In this document: piece by piece, positions 1-8,858 of the stretch
How positions within the stretch are numbered: position 1 is the first letter of the stretch
Layout: each line of letters begins with the position of its first letter
Program-made: the position numbers and the translations under genes
The notes under the pieces: generated by a model
The model's database searches: none
Told to the model about the DNA's origin: nothing
Seen by the model: only the letters and a program-made list of their open reading frames with translations
Assembly (NCBI GenBank): GCA_020809425.1
Contig: JAGGDC010000001.1
Span: forward strand, 1,997,001-2,061,000
From: Candidatus Synoicihabitans palmerolidicus
GTDB lineage: Bacteria > Verrucomicrobiota > Verrucomicrobiia > Opitutales > Opitutaceae
Direction: 5' to 3'
DNA length: 64,000 bases

Positions 1-2
1 TC

Positions 3-425
3 ACCGATTGGCAGTTGTATCAGGGAATGGCTCCGGCCGAATGGCGTCAGTTCGACCAGAGCCTCGAGCGCCAGAAGCAGTTTGACCTGAGCACCCCGAT
101 CAAAGCGGCGAGCACCGACCGAGGCTTCTCGACCAAACGGCTGTGCGAACGCTTGGCCGAAGCCGACATTTATGACGCCACTTGCCCCCGCGATCCGCAG
201 CTGCTGCAACGGCGCATGCAGGAGCCGCAGTTCGTGGCGCTCCAATATCGCCGGGCTTCGACGGAAGCCCGCATCGCCATCATCAAGCAACGCCAAGGCA
301 AGCGATTGAGAGCCAGAGGCTTCACGAATCGCTACCTGGCGGTAGCCTGGAGCATCCTCGGTCACAACCTGTGGCTCATCGCCCGACTGCTGGCCGACCA
401 ACCACCGCAGGCCCAAGCCGCGTAA
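3..425 (+). CDS. Transposase, C-terminal part (partial at window edge)
   Basis: The reading frame is open from the window edge, so the start is missing. About 140 residues remain. They include STDRGFSTKRL, which has the look of a DDE transposase core, then a basic stretch and a C-terminal hydrophobic helix (YLAVAWSILGHNLWLIARLL) typical of the last helix in several IS transposases. The shared terminal repeat indicates that the N-terminal half of a related protein is encoded just after argS near 50.3 kb. The family is probably ISNCY- or IS1182-like, but this is a guess. No frameshift is visible in this part, unlike the other transposases in the window. Confidence 0.65.
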   Translation, partial: TDWQLYQGMAPAEWRQFDQSLERQKQFDLSTPIKAASTDRGFSTKRLCERLAEADIYDATCPRDPQLLQRRMQEPQFVALQYRRASTEARIAIIKQRQGKRLRARGFTNRYLAVAWSILGHNLWLIARLLADQPPQAQAA

Positions 426-622
426 AATCATCAAGCCTACTCCAACGATGAACAATAAACCGACTGCCGAAGGTTCCCTCATGGAAACGATCCAGGCACT
501 GACTGCTGCGACACCACCTTTTGCTAGCTCATTGCATTTGCGCGTGCCTAAATCCGCCATTGGTAGTCGGAAATCCGCTCAAAAAATCGGCTTTCCTGTC
601 CCCCTTCCAAAATCAGTGTAAA

Positions 623-634
623 TGGGACACGCTC
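623..634 (-). repeat. IS terminal inverted repeat (right end)
   Basis: TGGGACACGCTC is the exact reverse complement of the 12 bases starting at 50165. It directly abuts the truncated LOG gene, and its outermost base completes that gene's new TAG stop codon. Confidence 0.75.
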
Positions 635-858
635 TAAGCTAACTCACGGACGTTCATAAATTCAGGAATCACCCCCAAGACGTAACCACCAGCCGCATGG
701 ACGCCTCGTGCCACCTTTCCCATCGTCCCGGCATTGCCTCCACCGTAGATCAATCCCCAACCTCGCTCGGCCAATCCACGTCCAATGGCCGCGCCCGCTT
801 CGTAATACTTCGGATCCAACTCCCGACTGGATGAACAATAAACACACAACAATTTCAT
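634..858 (-). pseudogene. LOG-family (TIGR00730) Rossmann-fold protein, truncated by IS
   Basis: The first 74 residues match the start of LOG-family proteins (cytokinin riboside 5'-monophosphate phosphoribohydrolase-like, normally about 180-200 residues). Visible are MKLLCVYCSSS at the N-terminus, then YYEAGAAIGRGLAERGWGLIYGGGNAGTMG as a split Rossmann signature, then GVIPEFM. The catalytic PGGxGTxxE motif, which lies further on in the family, is missing because the IS begins here. The stop TAG is formed from TA of the gene and G of the IS end. I chose the second of two adjacent ATG codons as start because family members begin with MK; a longer start at 885 is also open. Confidence 0.8.
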
Positions 859-948
859 CATAACGTCCCCAACGGATGAACACACTTAACCGTCAATGTC
901 ATTCCAGAATCGCCCACATCTCCCATCTGAGTACATCCGTGACTATCC

Positions 949-1752
949 GTGATTGAAAAAACGCCCTCCCCGACCGGGTTACTTCACCTGGGACATGCTC
1001 GCACGTTCTGGCTTGCAGCCCAACGAGCGGCGACCGTCCAAGGCACCTTGCTCCTCCGTAATGACGATCTCGATACGGCTCACTGTCGTCCGGAGTTCAT
1101 CGACGCATTTGAGTCCGACCTCTCTTGGCTCGGCCTTAACTGGCACTCTCCGATGGTTCATCAAAGTCGTAGACTCGAAATCTACCGCTCCGCACTGAAC
1201 AAGCTTCACGCGATTGGAGCCATTTACCCGTGTCACCGTTCCCGTCGAGAAGTGGCCGCGGCCGCTTCGGCTCCCCACGAGGACGGGCTCAATGACGAGC
1301 CTCTCTATCCTTCCTCATGGCGCCCCGAGGAGACAATCGCCATACTCGCACCGACCGCGCCCGTCACCTGCAACTGGCGCTTTCGTGTCCCGGATGGCGA
1401 AGTAGTCTCGTTTCTAGATCGAGCCGCCGGACCTCAACACGCCACGGCGGGCCGCGACTTTGGTGACTTTTTGGTCTGGCGCAAAGATGACGTGCCCAGC
1501 TACCAACTCGCCTGTGCTGTGGATGATGGTGAGATGGGCATCACCGAGGTAGTGCGAGGAGCCGACCTGATTACATCCACCTTCCGCCAATTGCTCCTAC
1601 TTCGCGCGCTGTCATTGCCAACGCCAATCTACTACCACGCTCCGCTTATGACCGATGAGCACGAGGAACGGCTCGCCAAACGTCACGATGCGCTAAGCTT
1701 GCGCGAGTCTGGAGTCTCAGTTTCTGAAATTATCGACCGCTTCCGAGCATGA
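949..1752 (+). CDS. gluQ: Glutamyl-Q tRNA(Asp) synthetase (GluQ-RS)
   Basis: This is a 267-residue class I glutamyl-tRNA synthetase-like protein without an anticodon-binding domain, the size of GluQ-RS, which glutamylates queuosine in tRNA(Asp). PSPTGLLHLGHARTFW near the N-terminus holds the HIGH motif (HLGH). LLRNDDLDTA matches the family's RxxDxDxxR-like segment, and ERLAKRHDA near the C-terminus is the KMSKS equivalent. The zinc-binding cysteines of E. coli GluQ-RS are largely absent (only YPCH remains). The start is taken as GTG at 949 directly before the PSPTG block; a few N-terminal residues usual in the family are missing, so the 5' end may be slightly eroded. It faces the truncated LOG gene. 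Confidence 0.85.
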   Translation: MIEKTPSPTGLLHLGHARTFWLAAQRAATVQGTLLLRNDDLDTAHCRPEFIDAFESDLSWLGLNWHSPMVHQSRRLEIYRSALNKLHAIGAIYPCHRSRREVAAAASAPHEDGLNDEPLYPSSWRPEETIAILAPTAPVTCNWRFRVPDGEVVSFLDRAAGPQHATAGRDFGDFLVWRKDDVPSYQLACAVDDGEMGITEVVRGADLITSTFRQLLLLRALSLPTPIYYHAPLMTDEHEERLAKRHDALSLRESGVSVSEIIDRFRA

Positions 1753-1761
1753 CCCTCAAGG

Positions 1762-3484
1762 TTACTCTTCCGACACTGTTTCCCGCCAATCAACCAGCTC
1801 CAACTGCATCAATTTGCGATCGTTGAAATGGTTCCAGTGCAGATGCACCGCGAGATCCAATGGCGTCTGATGCGGTGGCAAACGATCAGCCATTTTCCAC
1901 GCCACGCCAAATAGTCGACGGCCGCGTTCATCCTCAACATTGAACCGAAAATGCACGCCCTTGAAAACATCGGGGCGATATCGCAGCACTACTCCACGTA
2001 ACCCAAAAACCGGCTCCGCATTCGCTTGCCCAAACGGATGCAGACCGTCGAGTTCGTCCATCAATTTCTGGCCGATCTGCTCAGGCGTGATCCAAGCCGA
2101 AATAGGTCATTCTCGCTCTTCAATCTCACCTCCGGCGTGATCCGCCACTGCCTTGGCAAAAGCCTCCAGAAATCCTTCCACGCTCGATTTGGTCACCGCC
2201 ACGCCTACTGCCATTGGGTGCCCCCCCCAACTGCCCAAATGCTCGTCGCAGTCCGCCAACACTTCCACCAGATTTATCCCGTCCACACTGCGACCTGATC
2301 CTTTGGCGAGGTTTCCCTCATTACCAAGCACCACGCACGGACGGTTGTATTTGCGCGAAACGCGCCCGGCCACGATGCCGACGACTCCGGGATGCCATCC
2401 GTCCGCATAGCGTACGATGCCCGCGTGATCCAAATAGAGCGCCTCTATCATCTCCTCCGCCTCTTTGGTAATCCCCCGTTCGATGTCCTGCCGCTCCCGA
2501 TTGACCACATCGAGCTGTTGCGCAGTATCCACGCAAAAACGTGAATCCTCGCTGAGCATGAGCTCCACCGACAACGCTGCGTCGGCCAAACGACCGCTGC
2601 GTTGATCCGAGGTCCTAGTCGAAACGAAATATCTACCGGCGCGATACCAAACTCTGGACGTACTCCTGCCACCTGCATGAGTGCGCGCAAACCCGGCCGA
2701 TTCGCCCTTTGCAGAATCCGGAGCCCGTGGCGGGCCATCAATCGATTTTCACCACGCAAAGACACCCAATCCGCCATCGTGCCATGGCGACAAAGTCGAG
2801 ATAGTCCCGCAGTTTGATCCGAAACGCCACCGGGTGGTTTTCATTGCGCAACCGCTTCAACAACCCATGAGCCAGTTTGAACACCAGACCGACCGTGCAT
2901 AGATTGCGCCAGGCCTCGTCATCCGTTCCTGGATACACGTGAGGGTTGATCAAGATCGCCGACTCTACCGCCCCCTCCTTTTCACGGTGATGATCGATGA
3001 CGATAACGTCTATGCCCTGAGATTTCAGGTAATTCTCCTCCTCTTGCGAGTTCGTCCCACAATCAAGGGCGATGAACAAATTCGGTATCCCTTCCTCCAA
3101 TGCTCGATCGATCGCACTGCGCGACAATCCGTAACCGTCCTCCATCCTACGAGGCACCACAAAAGTCGGACTGAGCCCAAAGCGTCGCAGTAGACTCACC
3201 AACAACGAGGTACTGCTCACGCCGTCTACATCGTAGTCTCCCAGCACCGCAATCTGTTCACGGTTGGCAATAGCCGCGGAGAGACGCGCCGCCGCGCCCT
3301 CAAGATTGGCGAGGAGAAACGGGTCCCCGAGTTCCGCCAATGTGGGGTTGAGGAATCGCTGCGCCTCTTCGTCGGATACGATTTCGCGTCACCACAGCAG
3401 TTCAGCGAGCATCGGGCTGACGCCGGCGCTCCTGCTCAGCGCCCCGACCTTATCGGTCGGGGGCGAGGGATAGATCCAACGCAT
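1762..3484 (-). pseudogene. recJ: Single-stranded-DNA exonuclease RecJ, multiply disrupted
   Basis: Pieces in order match a complete RecJ of about 570 residues: MRWIYPSPP start, LGDYDVDGVSS (DHH motif I), FIALDCGTNS, VIVIDHHRE (the DHH signature), then LGPRINAAG in another frame, then DGWHPGVVGIVAGR and GSWGGHPMAVGV (DHHA1 domain), and finally the C-terminal OB-like part. Breaks seen are an in-frame TGA at codon 32 (3389-3391), a frameshift near 2777, a second near 2592 that restores the frame, and an in-frame TGA at 2107-2109. Four separate lesions in 1.7 kb make a functional product very unlikely. It lies directly downstream of secDF on the same strand. RecJ normally acts in RecF-pathway recombination and repair. 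Confidence 0.85.
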
Positions 3485-3505
3485 CGAATAATTTAAGCGA
3501 TCAGC

Positions 3506-6058
3506 TTATTCCGATGCGCGACTTGAACTGGTCCATTCGTAAGTCGGTTTTACATTCTGATGGCGTCCCACATGTTTCCGGTCGCCCTTATGATACCAAT
3601 AGAAAATTGGGCTCGCAATGAAGATGGAAGAGAAGGTTCCGGTGACAACTCCGACCAGGAACGTGAAGGCGAGGTCATTGATGACACCGCCGCCAAACAG
3701 GAAGAGCGCCAACGAAGCCAGGAACGTCGTGATGCTGGTCAGCAAAGAACGCACGAAAACATTGTTGAGCGCGTTGTTGATTACGTCCCGTAGCCTCGTA
3801 TCCGGATTGCTCTTCAGCTCTTCTCGAATGCGGTCAAACACGACGATGGTATCATTGATCGAATAACCAGCGATCAGCAGAATTGCCGCCACCATGGGCG
3901 CGGTGAACTGACGATCAAACAGCACGAAAATACCAATGGTCATCAAGATGTCATGGATCGTCGAAACGACCGCACCCACCCCAAAGCCAAATTCAAATCG
4001 AAATGCGACGTAGAGCAGGATACCCACAATCGCCAATCCAAGTGACATGAAGGCATTCCACTGGATTTCCGCACCGATGGACGGTCCGATCGTGGTCTGT
4101 CCCAACAGTTCGAATCCCGCGGACGGAAACGCAGCCAACAAGCCGGGCATAACCATCTCGCCCTGCCCCACTGGCACTTGAATCTTCAACGTCTCCACAT
4201 CATCATTGAAGTCGCTCTGGAAGACAGGATTCACTTCTCCAATACCAGCCGCAACCAAGGCATCACGCACGGCGCCGGTCTCCGGGGTTTCGGTAAAACT
4301 CACCGCCACTTCATCACCACCAACAAAATCGATACCGTAAATATTGTGCCCTTTATAAGCGACGACACCGACCCCGACGATGACGATTAACCATGAAGTG
4401 GCGAATGCCGGACGAGCGAACTTCAGGTAATCAAACGTCGGAACTTTGGCCCGGATAAACATAGGGAACCGCTTGATCAAGTCGCCATTGATGGCGATAT
4501 CGAGCAACAGTTTCGTGACCACCAGTGCGCAGAAAACGGTTGAAAACACACCGATCGTCAGCGTGATACCGAAGCCCTTTACCGGTCCCGTACCAAACAT
4601 GATCATTAGCGACGAGGTGATCAATGTCGTGATGTTGGCGTCAAAAATCGTGGACAACACTTTGTCGTGGCCCGCCATAAACGCGGCCTTCAGCGACTTG
4701 CCCATATTCAACTCCTCACGAATACGCTCGAAGATCAGAATATTGGAATCCACCGCCATACCCACCGTCAGGACGATACCAGCGATTCCCGGCATGGTGA
4801 TTGTCGCATTGAGACTGGCCAAAGCGCCCAGTACAAAAAGCAAGTTGACCGAAAGGCTGATCACGGCGAACACCCCACCGATCGTATAAATTGAAACCAT
4901 AAACGCCGCCACCAGCAGAATGGCGATGATGGACGCATACTCACCCGAGGCGATGGCATCGGCCGCGAGGGACGGCCCCACTTCGTTTTGCTCCTGAATG
5001 ATGAGCTCCACGTCGAGCGGATTGTTCAGCACATTGGCCAAATCGATCGCTTCGCGTTGGGCGAAAGAACCCGTAATCTCGGCGGCACCGCCATTGATGC
5101 GACCATTCACACTGGGGGCCGAGTAAAGGCGACCATTGAGCACAATGGCCAATTGGCCCCGGCGCCCAGTCTGTTGGCTCTCATCAAATATAGCCCCCGT
5201 GATCTCTCCGAACCGCTCGGCCCCCTCGTCGGTGAATCGAAGGCTGATCTGGTAACGACCAAACTCGTCCATCGTCACAAACGCATTGGCGATGCTCTCA
5301 CCGGTCATCTCCGGCACCCGCTTCACGTAATAAGGAATTTCCTGCGCCACGCCATTGTCGCCATCGCGCTCCTCCACCAACAACTCATAGCCCGGAGGCG
5401 GTTGCGGCGAATTCAATGGCGAAGCCGACGGATGCACGCGACGAAAATCTAGACGGGCCGGCTTCTTGATCGCATTGGCCAACTCCGGATTATCCTTTGT
5501 ATTGACGCCGGGCAGCTGCAGTTCGATCCGGTTCGTCCCCACGGGACGAATGATGGGCTCCGCGACTCCGAACTCGTTGACGCGATCTCCCATGATCTCG
5601 ATCGCTTTGGCCAACTTTTCCTCCCGTTCGTAATCGGCCACATCATCACTGACGCCGTCGTCTGCGACTTCGAGCACGAAGGCGACGCCTCCCTTCAAGT
5701 CGAGTCCCAGTTGCAGACGTCCTTGCGACTGCTGCAAGAGATAGTCGAGTAGGATCGCGTTGCGTTTTTCGACGTTCTGTAAGGATGACTCCAGCCGGAT
5801 CTCGGGGAAGAACTTGGAAAGATCGATCCGATTTTCCTTACCAATCTGCTTCAATGCGATGAAGACGGACGGAGCCTGGCCATTGGTCACCCGTTCGCTC
5901 GCCTGAGTCATCAGAGACTCAAACTCAGCGGATTGGGCGCCAACTTCGGCTTGGATGTAGTCGTTGAAGGGCGTGTCTTTAAGAGGAAGGATCGACAAGA
6001 TGGCCCATGCGCCGATGAGCGCGGTCAGCGTGATCTTCCAGAGGTTGCGTTTGAACAT
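3506..6058 (-). CDS. secDF: Protein translocase subunit SecDF (fused SecD-SecF)
   Basis: This single 850-residue protein fuses SecD and SecF, the membrane subunits that use the proton gradient to complete Sec-dependent export. The SecD half has a first membrane helix (about residues 8-27), a periplasmic P1 domain, QGRLQLGLDLKGG and MGDRVNEFGVAEP motifs, and a membrane bundle ending near residue 545 with GMAVDSNILIFERIREEL. The SecF half starts near 560 with a helix, followed by GIDFVGGDE and a second bundle with GYSINDTIVVFDRIREEL. It is intact and lies downstream of yajC on the same strand, the usual yajC-secDF operon. The fused form is common in Verrucomicrobiota, Bacteroidota and Bacillota. 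Confidence 0.96.
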   Translation of the reverse strand: MFKRNLWKITLTALIGAWAILSILPLKDTPFNDYIQAEVGAQSAEFESLMTQASERVTNGQAPSVFIALKQIGKENRIDLSKFFPEIRLESSLQNVEKRNAILLDYLLQQSQGRLQLGLDLKGGVAFVLEVADDGVSDDVADYEREEKLAKAIEIMGDRVNEFGVAEPIIRPVGTNRIELQLPGVNTKDNPELANAIKKPARLDFRRVHPSASPLNSPQPPPGYELLVEERDGDNGVAQEIPYYVKRVPEMTGESIANAFVTMDEFGRYQISLRFTDEGAERFGEITGAIFDESQQTGRRGQLAIVLNGRLYSAPSVNGRINGGAAEITGSFAQREAIDLANVLNNPLDVELIIQEQNEVGPSLAADAIASGEYASIIAILLVAAFMVSIYTIGGVFAVISLSVNLLFVLGALASLNATITMPGIAGIVLTVGMAVDSNILIFERIREELNMGKSLKAAFMAGHDKVLSTIFDANITTLITSSLMIMFGTGPVKGFGITLTIGVFSTVFCALVVTKLLLDIAINGDLIKRFPMFIRAKVPTFDYLKFARPAFATSWLIVIVGVGVVAYKGHNIYGIDFVGGDEVAVSFTETPETGAVRDALVAAGIGEVNPVFQSDFNDDVETLKIQVPVGQGEMVMPGLLAAFPSAGFELLGQTTIGPSIGAEIQWNAFMSLGLAIVGILLYVAFRFEFGFGVGAVVSTIHDILMTIGIFVLFDRQFTAPMVAAILLIAGYSINDTIVVFDRIREELKSNPDTRLRDVINNALNNVFVRSLLTSITTFLASLALFLFGGGVINDLAFTFLVGVVTGTFSSIFIASPIFYWYHKGDRKHVGRHQNVKPTYEWTSSSRASE

Positions 6059-6163
6059 TTCGGTCTTGGGTCAAAGGGGAGATATCACGAGCCGCGACCC
6101 GTGATCGCTTGCACCGAAACTCCCAACGAGGGGTGACGTTGGGTTGAAATTGGGGTGTTTTTA

Positions 6164-6505
6164 TTAGAGTGGCGAAACGGGATTTGCGGCTACGCCTTCC
6201 TTCAACACCGCAGATACGAAACTTTTGCCAATCTCAATCTTGGTCGATTCGCCTACCCGCACGATGTAGCGATCATCCTTGATCGCGACGATGGTGCCCA
6301 AAATACCTCCGGTGGTCACGATCTCATCACCATTGCCCAATGCCTTGAGCATCTTCTCGTGCGCTTTCTGTTTCTTGCGTTGCGGCGCAATCATCAGAAA
6401 CCACATCGCCGCGAAAAGGAGTCCAAAATATATGAACTGATTCATCGGGTTGGGACCTGCAGCCCCCGGTTGAGCTTGGGCGATCAAGTGGGAAAAGGAT
6501 GTCAT
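6164..6505 (-). CDS. yajC: Preprotein translocase subunit YajC
   Basis: The 113-residue protein has one membrane helix (FIYFGLLFAAMWFLMIAPQ) followed by the YajC signature RKKQKAHEKMLKALGNGDEIVTTGG. YajC is an accessory partner of SecDF at the inner membrane, and the adjacent secDF gene supports this. The ATG at 6505 is preferred. The frame stays open upstream only because the neighbouring 7-bp repeat contains no stop codon in any frame, so the longer ORF is an artefact of that repeat. Confidence 0.92.
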   Translation of the reverse strand: MTSFSHLIAQAQPGAAGPNPMNQFIYFGLLFAAMWFLMIAPQRKKQKAHEKMLKALGNGDEIVTTGGILGTIVAIKDDRYIVRVGESTKIEIGKSFVSAVLKEGVAANPVSPL

Positions 6506-6512
6506 TTTCGTC

Positions 6513-6680
6513 GTTGCGTGTTGCGTGTTGCGTGTTGCGTGTTGCGTGTTGCGTGTTGCGTGTTGCGTGTTGCGTGTTGCGTGTTGCGTGTTGCGTGTTG
6601 CGTGTTGCGTGTTGCGTGTTGCGTGTTGCGTGTTGCTTGTTGCTTGTTGCTTGTTGCTTGTTGCTTGTTGCTTGTTGCTT
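6513..6680. repeat. Heptanucleotide tandem repeat, 24 units
   Basis: Seventeen copies of GTTGCGT (6513-6631) are followed without interruption by seven copies of GTTGCTT (6632-6680). The array fills the divergent intergenic region between yajC and the arginine decarboxylase gene and starts 8 bp from the yajC start codon. A 7-bp unit has no stop codon in any of the six frames, and 24 units equal 56 codons. The frame from the ATG at 6499 therefore runs through to the decarboxylase at the present copy number, and would be lost with one unit more or less. Confidence 0.97.
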
Positions 6681-6759
6681 GTTTGAAAAGAAGAAACAGG
6701 CATCTAACCGTTCCCGAAGTTCAAAAAGCAAGCCAGTAAACCCACGCCCAAATCAGCTC

Positions 6760-8715
6760 GTGAATACCGACCCTGTTTCCCTGTGGTCCACGACCCAATC
6801 CGAGGAATTCTATGGTTTCAAACGTTGGGGTGCAGGTCACTTCGGTGTCGACCCATCCGGCAACGTCACCGTTGAGCCTCTTTCCGACGGCCGCACCATC
6901 TGTATCAAGGACGTAATCGACGAAACCGTCGAAATGGGGATGAAGGCTCCTTACGTCATTCGTTTCCAAGATCTGCTACGTCATCAGGTCGCACGGCTCA
7001 ACACGCTGTTCCGCCAGGCCATAGGCGAGGAAGATTACGCCGGGCGCTACCGTGGAGTATTTCCCATCAAGGTGAACCAACTCCGCGAAGTCGTCGAAGA
7101 GATCGTGGACGCCGGGGCCGAGTTCGATTATGGTCTCGAAGCCGGTTCTAAACCGGAACTAGTCATCGCTCTCGCCATGCACGAAGGGCCGGACCGCTTG
7201 ATCATCTGCAACGGTTACAAGGACCAGTACTACATCCGCCTGGCCATGCTGGGCCGGAAACTCGGCAAAAAGATCATTATCGTCGTCGAGCAACTCAGCG
7301 AAGTAGACCACATCATCAAAGTTGCCGCGGAAACCGGCGTTGAACCACTCATCGGCTTCCGCGCTAAGCTCCTCACCCGCGGAGCAGGCAAATGGGCCAC
7401 GTCCACCGGCGACAATGCCAAATTTGGCCTCAATACGGCCGAAATCCTCTTCGCCGCCGAAAAACTCCGTAAAGCCAAGCTCACCCACTGCCTCCGCCTA
7501 CTCCACTTTCACATCGGCTCCCAGGTCCCTAATATTCTGACCATCAAGAATGCCGTGGTGGAAGCCTCCCGCTTTTACTGCCAATTGGTCAAAATGGGCT
7601 TTCCCATGGGCCTCCTCGATGTTGGCGGCGGTCTCGGCATCGACTACGATGGTTCACGCACCAACTTCGAAAGCTCCATGAACTACAGCATGGCGGAGTA
7701 TGCCCGAGATGTTGTCGCCAATATTCGAGACATCTGCATCGACGGGAATGTCGACGTGCCCGATATCGTATCCGAGTCCGGTCGAGCCGTGGTCGCACCT
7801 CACTCCATGTTGGTCGTCGAAGTCTTCGAACGTATCAACAAACGAGAAACCCTTAGCGTGAAACAGCGGCCCAAACGCAAGCACAAGGTGGTCCGTGACC
7901 TCGAAGGATTGGTCAAAAACAAGGCCAATCTCGGCCCGCTTGAACGCTTCCATGATGCCGTTCAGCGAAAGGAAGATGCATTCGCGCTCTTCAACCTCGG
8001 TTACCTCGATCTCGAAAACCGCGCTGCCGCGGAGTCATTATACTGGCAAATCTGTGAGGAACTCGCCTCGGAGAACTCGGAAACTGGCTACATTCCTGAG
8101 GAGCTCCACGAACTAAACGCCGTCTTGGCCGACCAATACGTCTGCAACTTCTCCGTATTTCAGTCCCTGCTCGATCACTGGGCCCTCAAACAACTATTCC
8201 CTGTCGCCCCACTCCATCGGCTTGACGAAAAACCCACCGTCAACGCGATTTTGACCGACATTACCTGCGACTCCGATGGCAAGATCAGCACGTTTATCGA
8301 TCTCCAAGACACCAAGGATCATCTCAAGCTCCACCCTCTTAACGATCAACCCTACTACCTCGGCGTTTTCCTGACTGGCGCGTATCAGGACATCATGGGA
8401 GATCTCCACAACCTTTTTGGTCGCGTCAACGAGCTGCACGTCTTCCTGGAAGACGACGAAGAAAACGGCTTCTACATCGAAGAAACGCTCCAAGGGTCTC
8501 GGATCCGCGATGTGGTGGTGGGCGTCCAGTACCAGCACACCGATCTGTGTCGCCGCCTTAAAAACCAAATCGATGCCGCCACCAAGCGAGACGCAATCAA
8601 ACCCCGCGAGGGCGTACGCTTGCTCGAATTTTACGAGGAAATGCTGGAGACCAAGACTTACCTCGGCATCAATCATGTCAAAAAAAAGCCTAGGCGGGGT
8701 TCGAAATCGACGTAA
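6760..8715 (+). CDS. speA: Biosynthetic arginine decarboxylase (PLP-dependent, SpeA type)
   Basis: About 650 residues match biosynthetic arginine decarboxylase, which makes agmatine for polyamine synthesis. The N-terminal PLP-binding barrel carries YRGVFPIKVNQ, whose lysine (about residue 104) should bind PLP. LHFHIGSQ and MGLLDVGGGLGIDYDG are the PLP phosphate-binding blocks. The C-terminus holds the family's helical domain. The start is uncertain: GTG at 6760 follows the repeat, TTG at 6679 and ATG at 6499 are in frame, and the last would translate the entire heptamer array. I prefer 6760 because conserved sequence begins just after it (WSTTQSEEFYGFKRWGAGHFGV). The gene is intact. Confidence 0.9.
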   Translation: MNTDPVSLWSTTQSEEFYGFKRWGAGHFGVDPSGNVTVEPLSDGRTICIKDVIDETVEMGMKAPYVIRFQDLLRHQVARLNTLFRQAIGEEDYAGRYRGVFPIKVNQLREVVEEIVDAGAEFDYGLEAGSKPELVIALAMHEGPDRLIICNGYKDQYYIRLAMLGRKLGKKIIIVVEQLSEVDHIIKVAAETGVEPLIGFRAKLLTRGAGKWATSTGDNAKFGLNTAEILFAAEKLRKAKLTHCLRLLHFHIGSQVPNILTIKNAVVEASRFYCQLVKMGFPMGLLDVGGGLGIDYDGSRTNFESSMNYSMAEYARDVVANIRDICIDGNVDVPDIVSESGRAVVAPHSMLVVEVFERINKRETLSVKQRPKRKHKVVRDLEGLVKNKANLGPLERFHDAVQRKEDAFALFNLGYLDLENRAAAESLYWQICEELASENSETGYIPEELHELNAVLADQYVCNFSVFQSLLDHWALKQLFPVAPLHRLDEKPTVNAILTDITCDSDGKISTFIDLQDTKDHLKLHPLNDQPYYLGVFLTGAYQDIMGDLHNLFGRVNELHVFLEDDEENGFYIEETLQGSRIRDVVVGVQYQHTDLCRRLKNQIDAATKRDAIKPREGVRLLEFYEEMLETKTYLGINHVKKKPRRGSKST

Positions 8716-8858
8716 AGCGCCTTCCCGCCAAATTCTCTACACTGTTCGTATAAGGTCCCTTACCCTTCCCGATAGGCCTGTATGCTCCTATTATGAGATC
8801 AGGCTGAAATAGAAATATAATTAATAAGGAGAGGCAATACTCCCCAGGGTCTTTTGTT

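Larger units (their letters stand above)
1..634 (+). mobile_element. 3' end of an insertion sequence (right part only)
   Basis: This segment holds the C-terminal part of a transposase gene followed by about 200 bp of non-coding sequence. It ends in TGGGACACGCTC. The reverse complement of that 12-mer, GAGCGTGTCCCA, begins a second element immediately after argS near 50.2 kb, so I take it as the terminal inverted repeat of one IS type. The left part lies outside the window. The insertion cuts a LOG-family gene on the other side of the junction. The IS family was not settled by eye. Confidence 0.75.

Noticed and set aside
6513..6680. CRISPR array
   Set aside because: There are no spacers; units of 7 bp are contiguous and no cas genes are near.
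6164..6740. Long open frames on both strands through the heptamer array, giving CVLRVAC or ATRNTQH repeat proteins
   Set aside because: A 7-bp unit without stop codons opens all six frames; conserved YajC and SpeA sequence begins outside the array. Only the in-frame ATG at 6499 was kept as a hypothesis.
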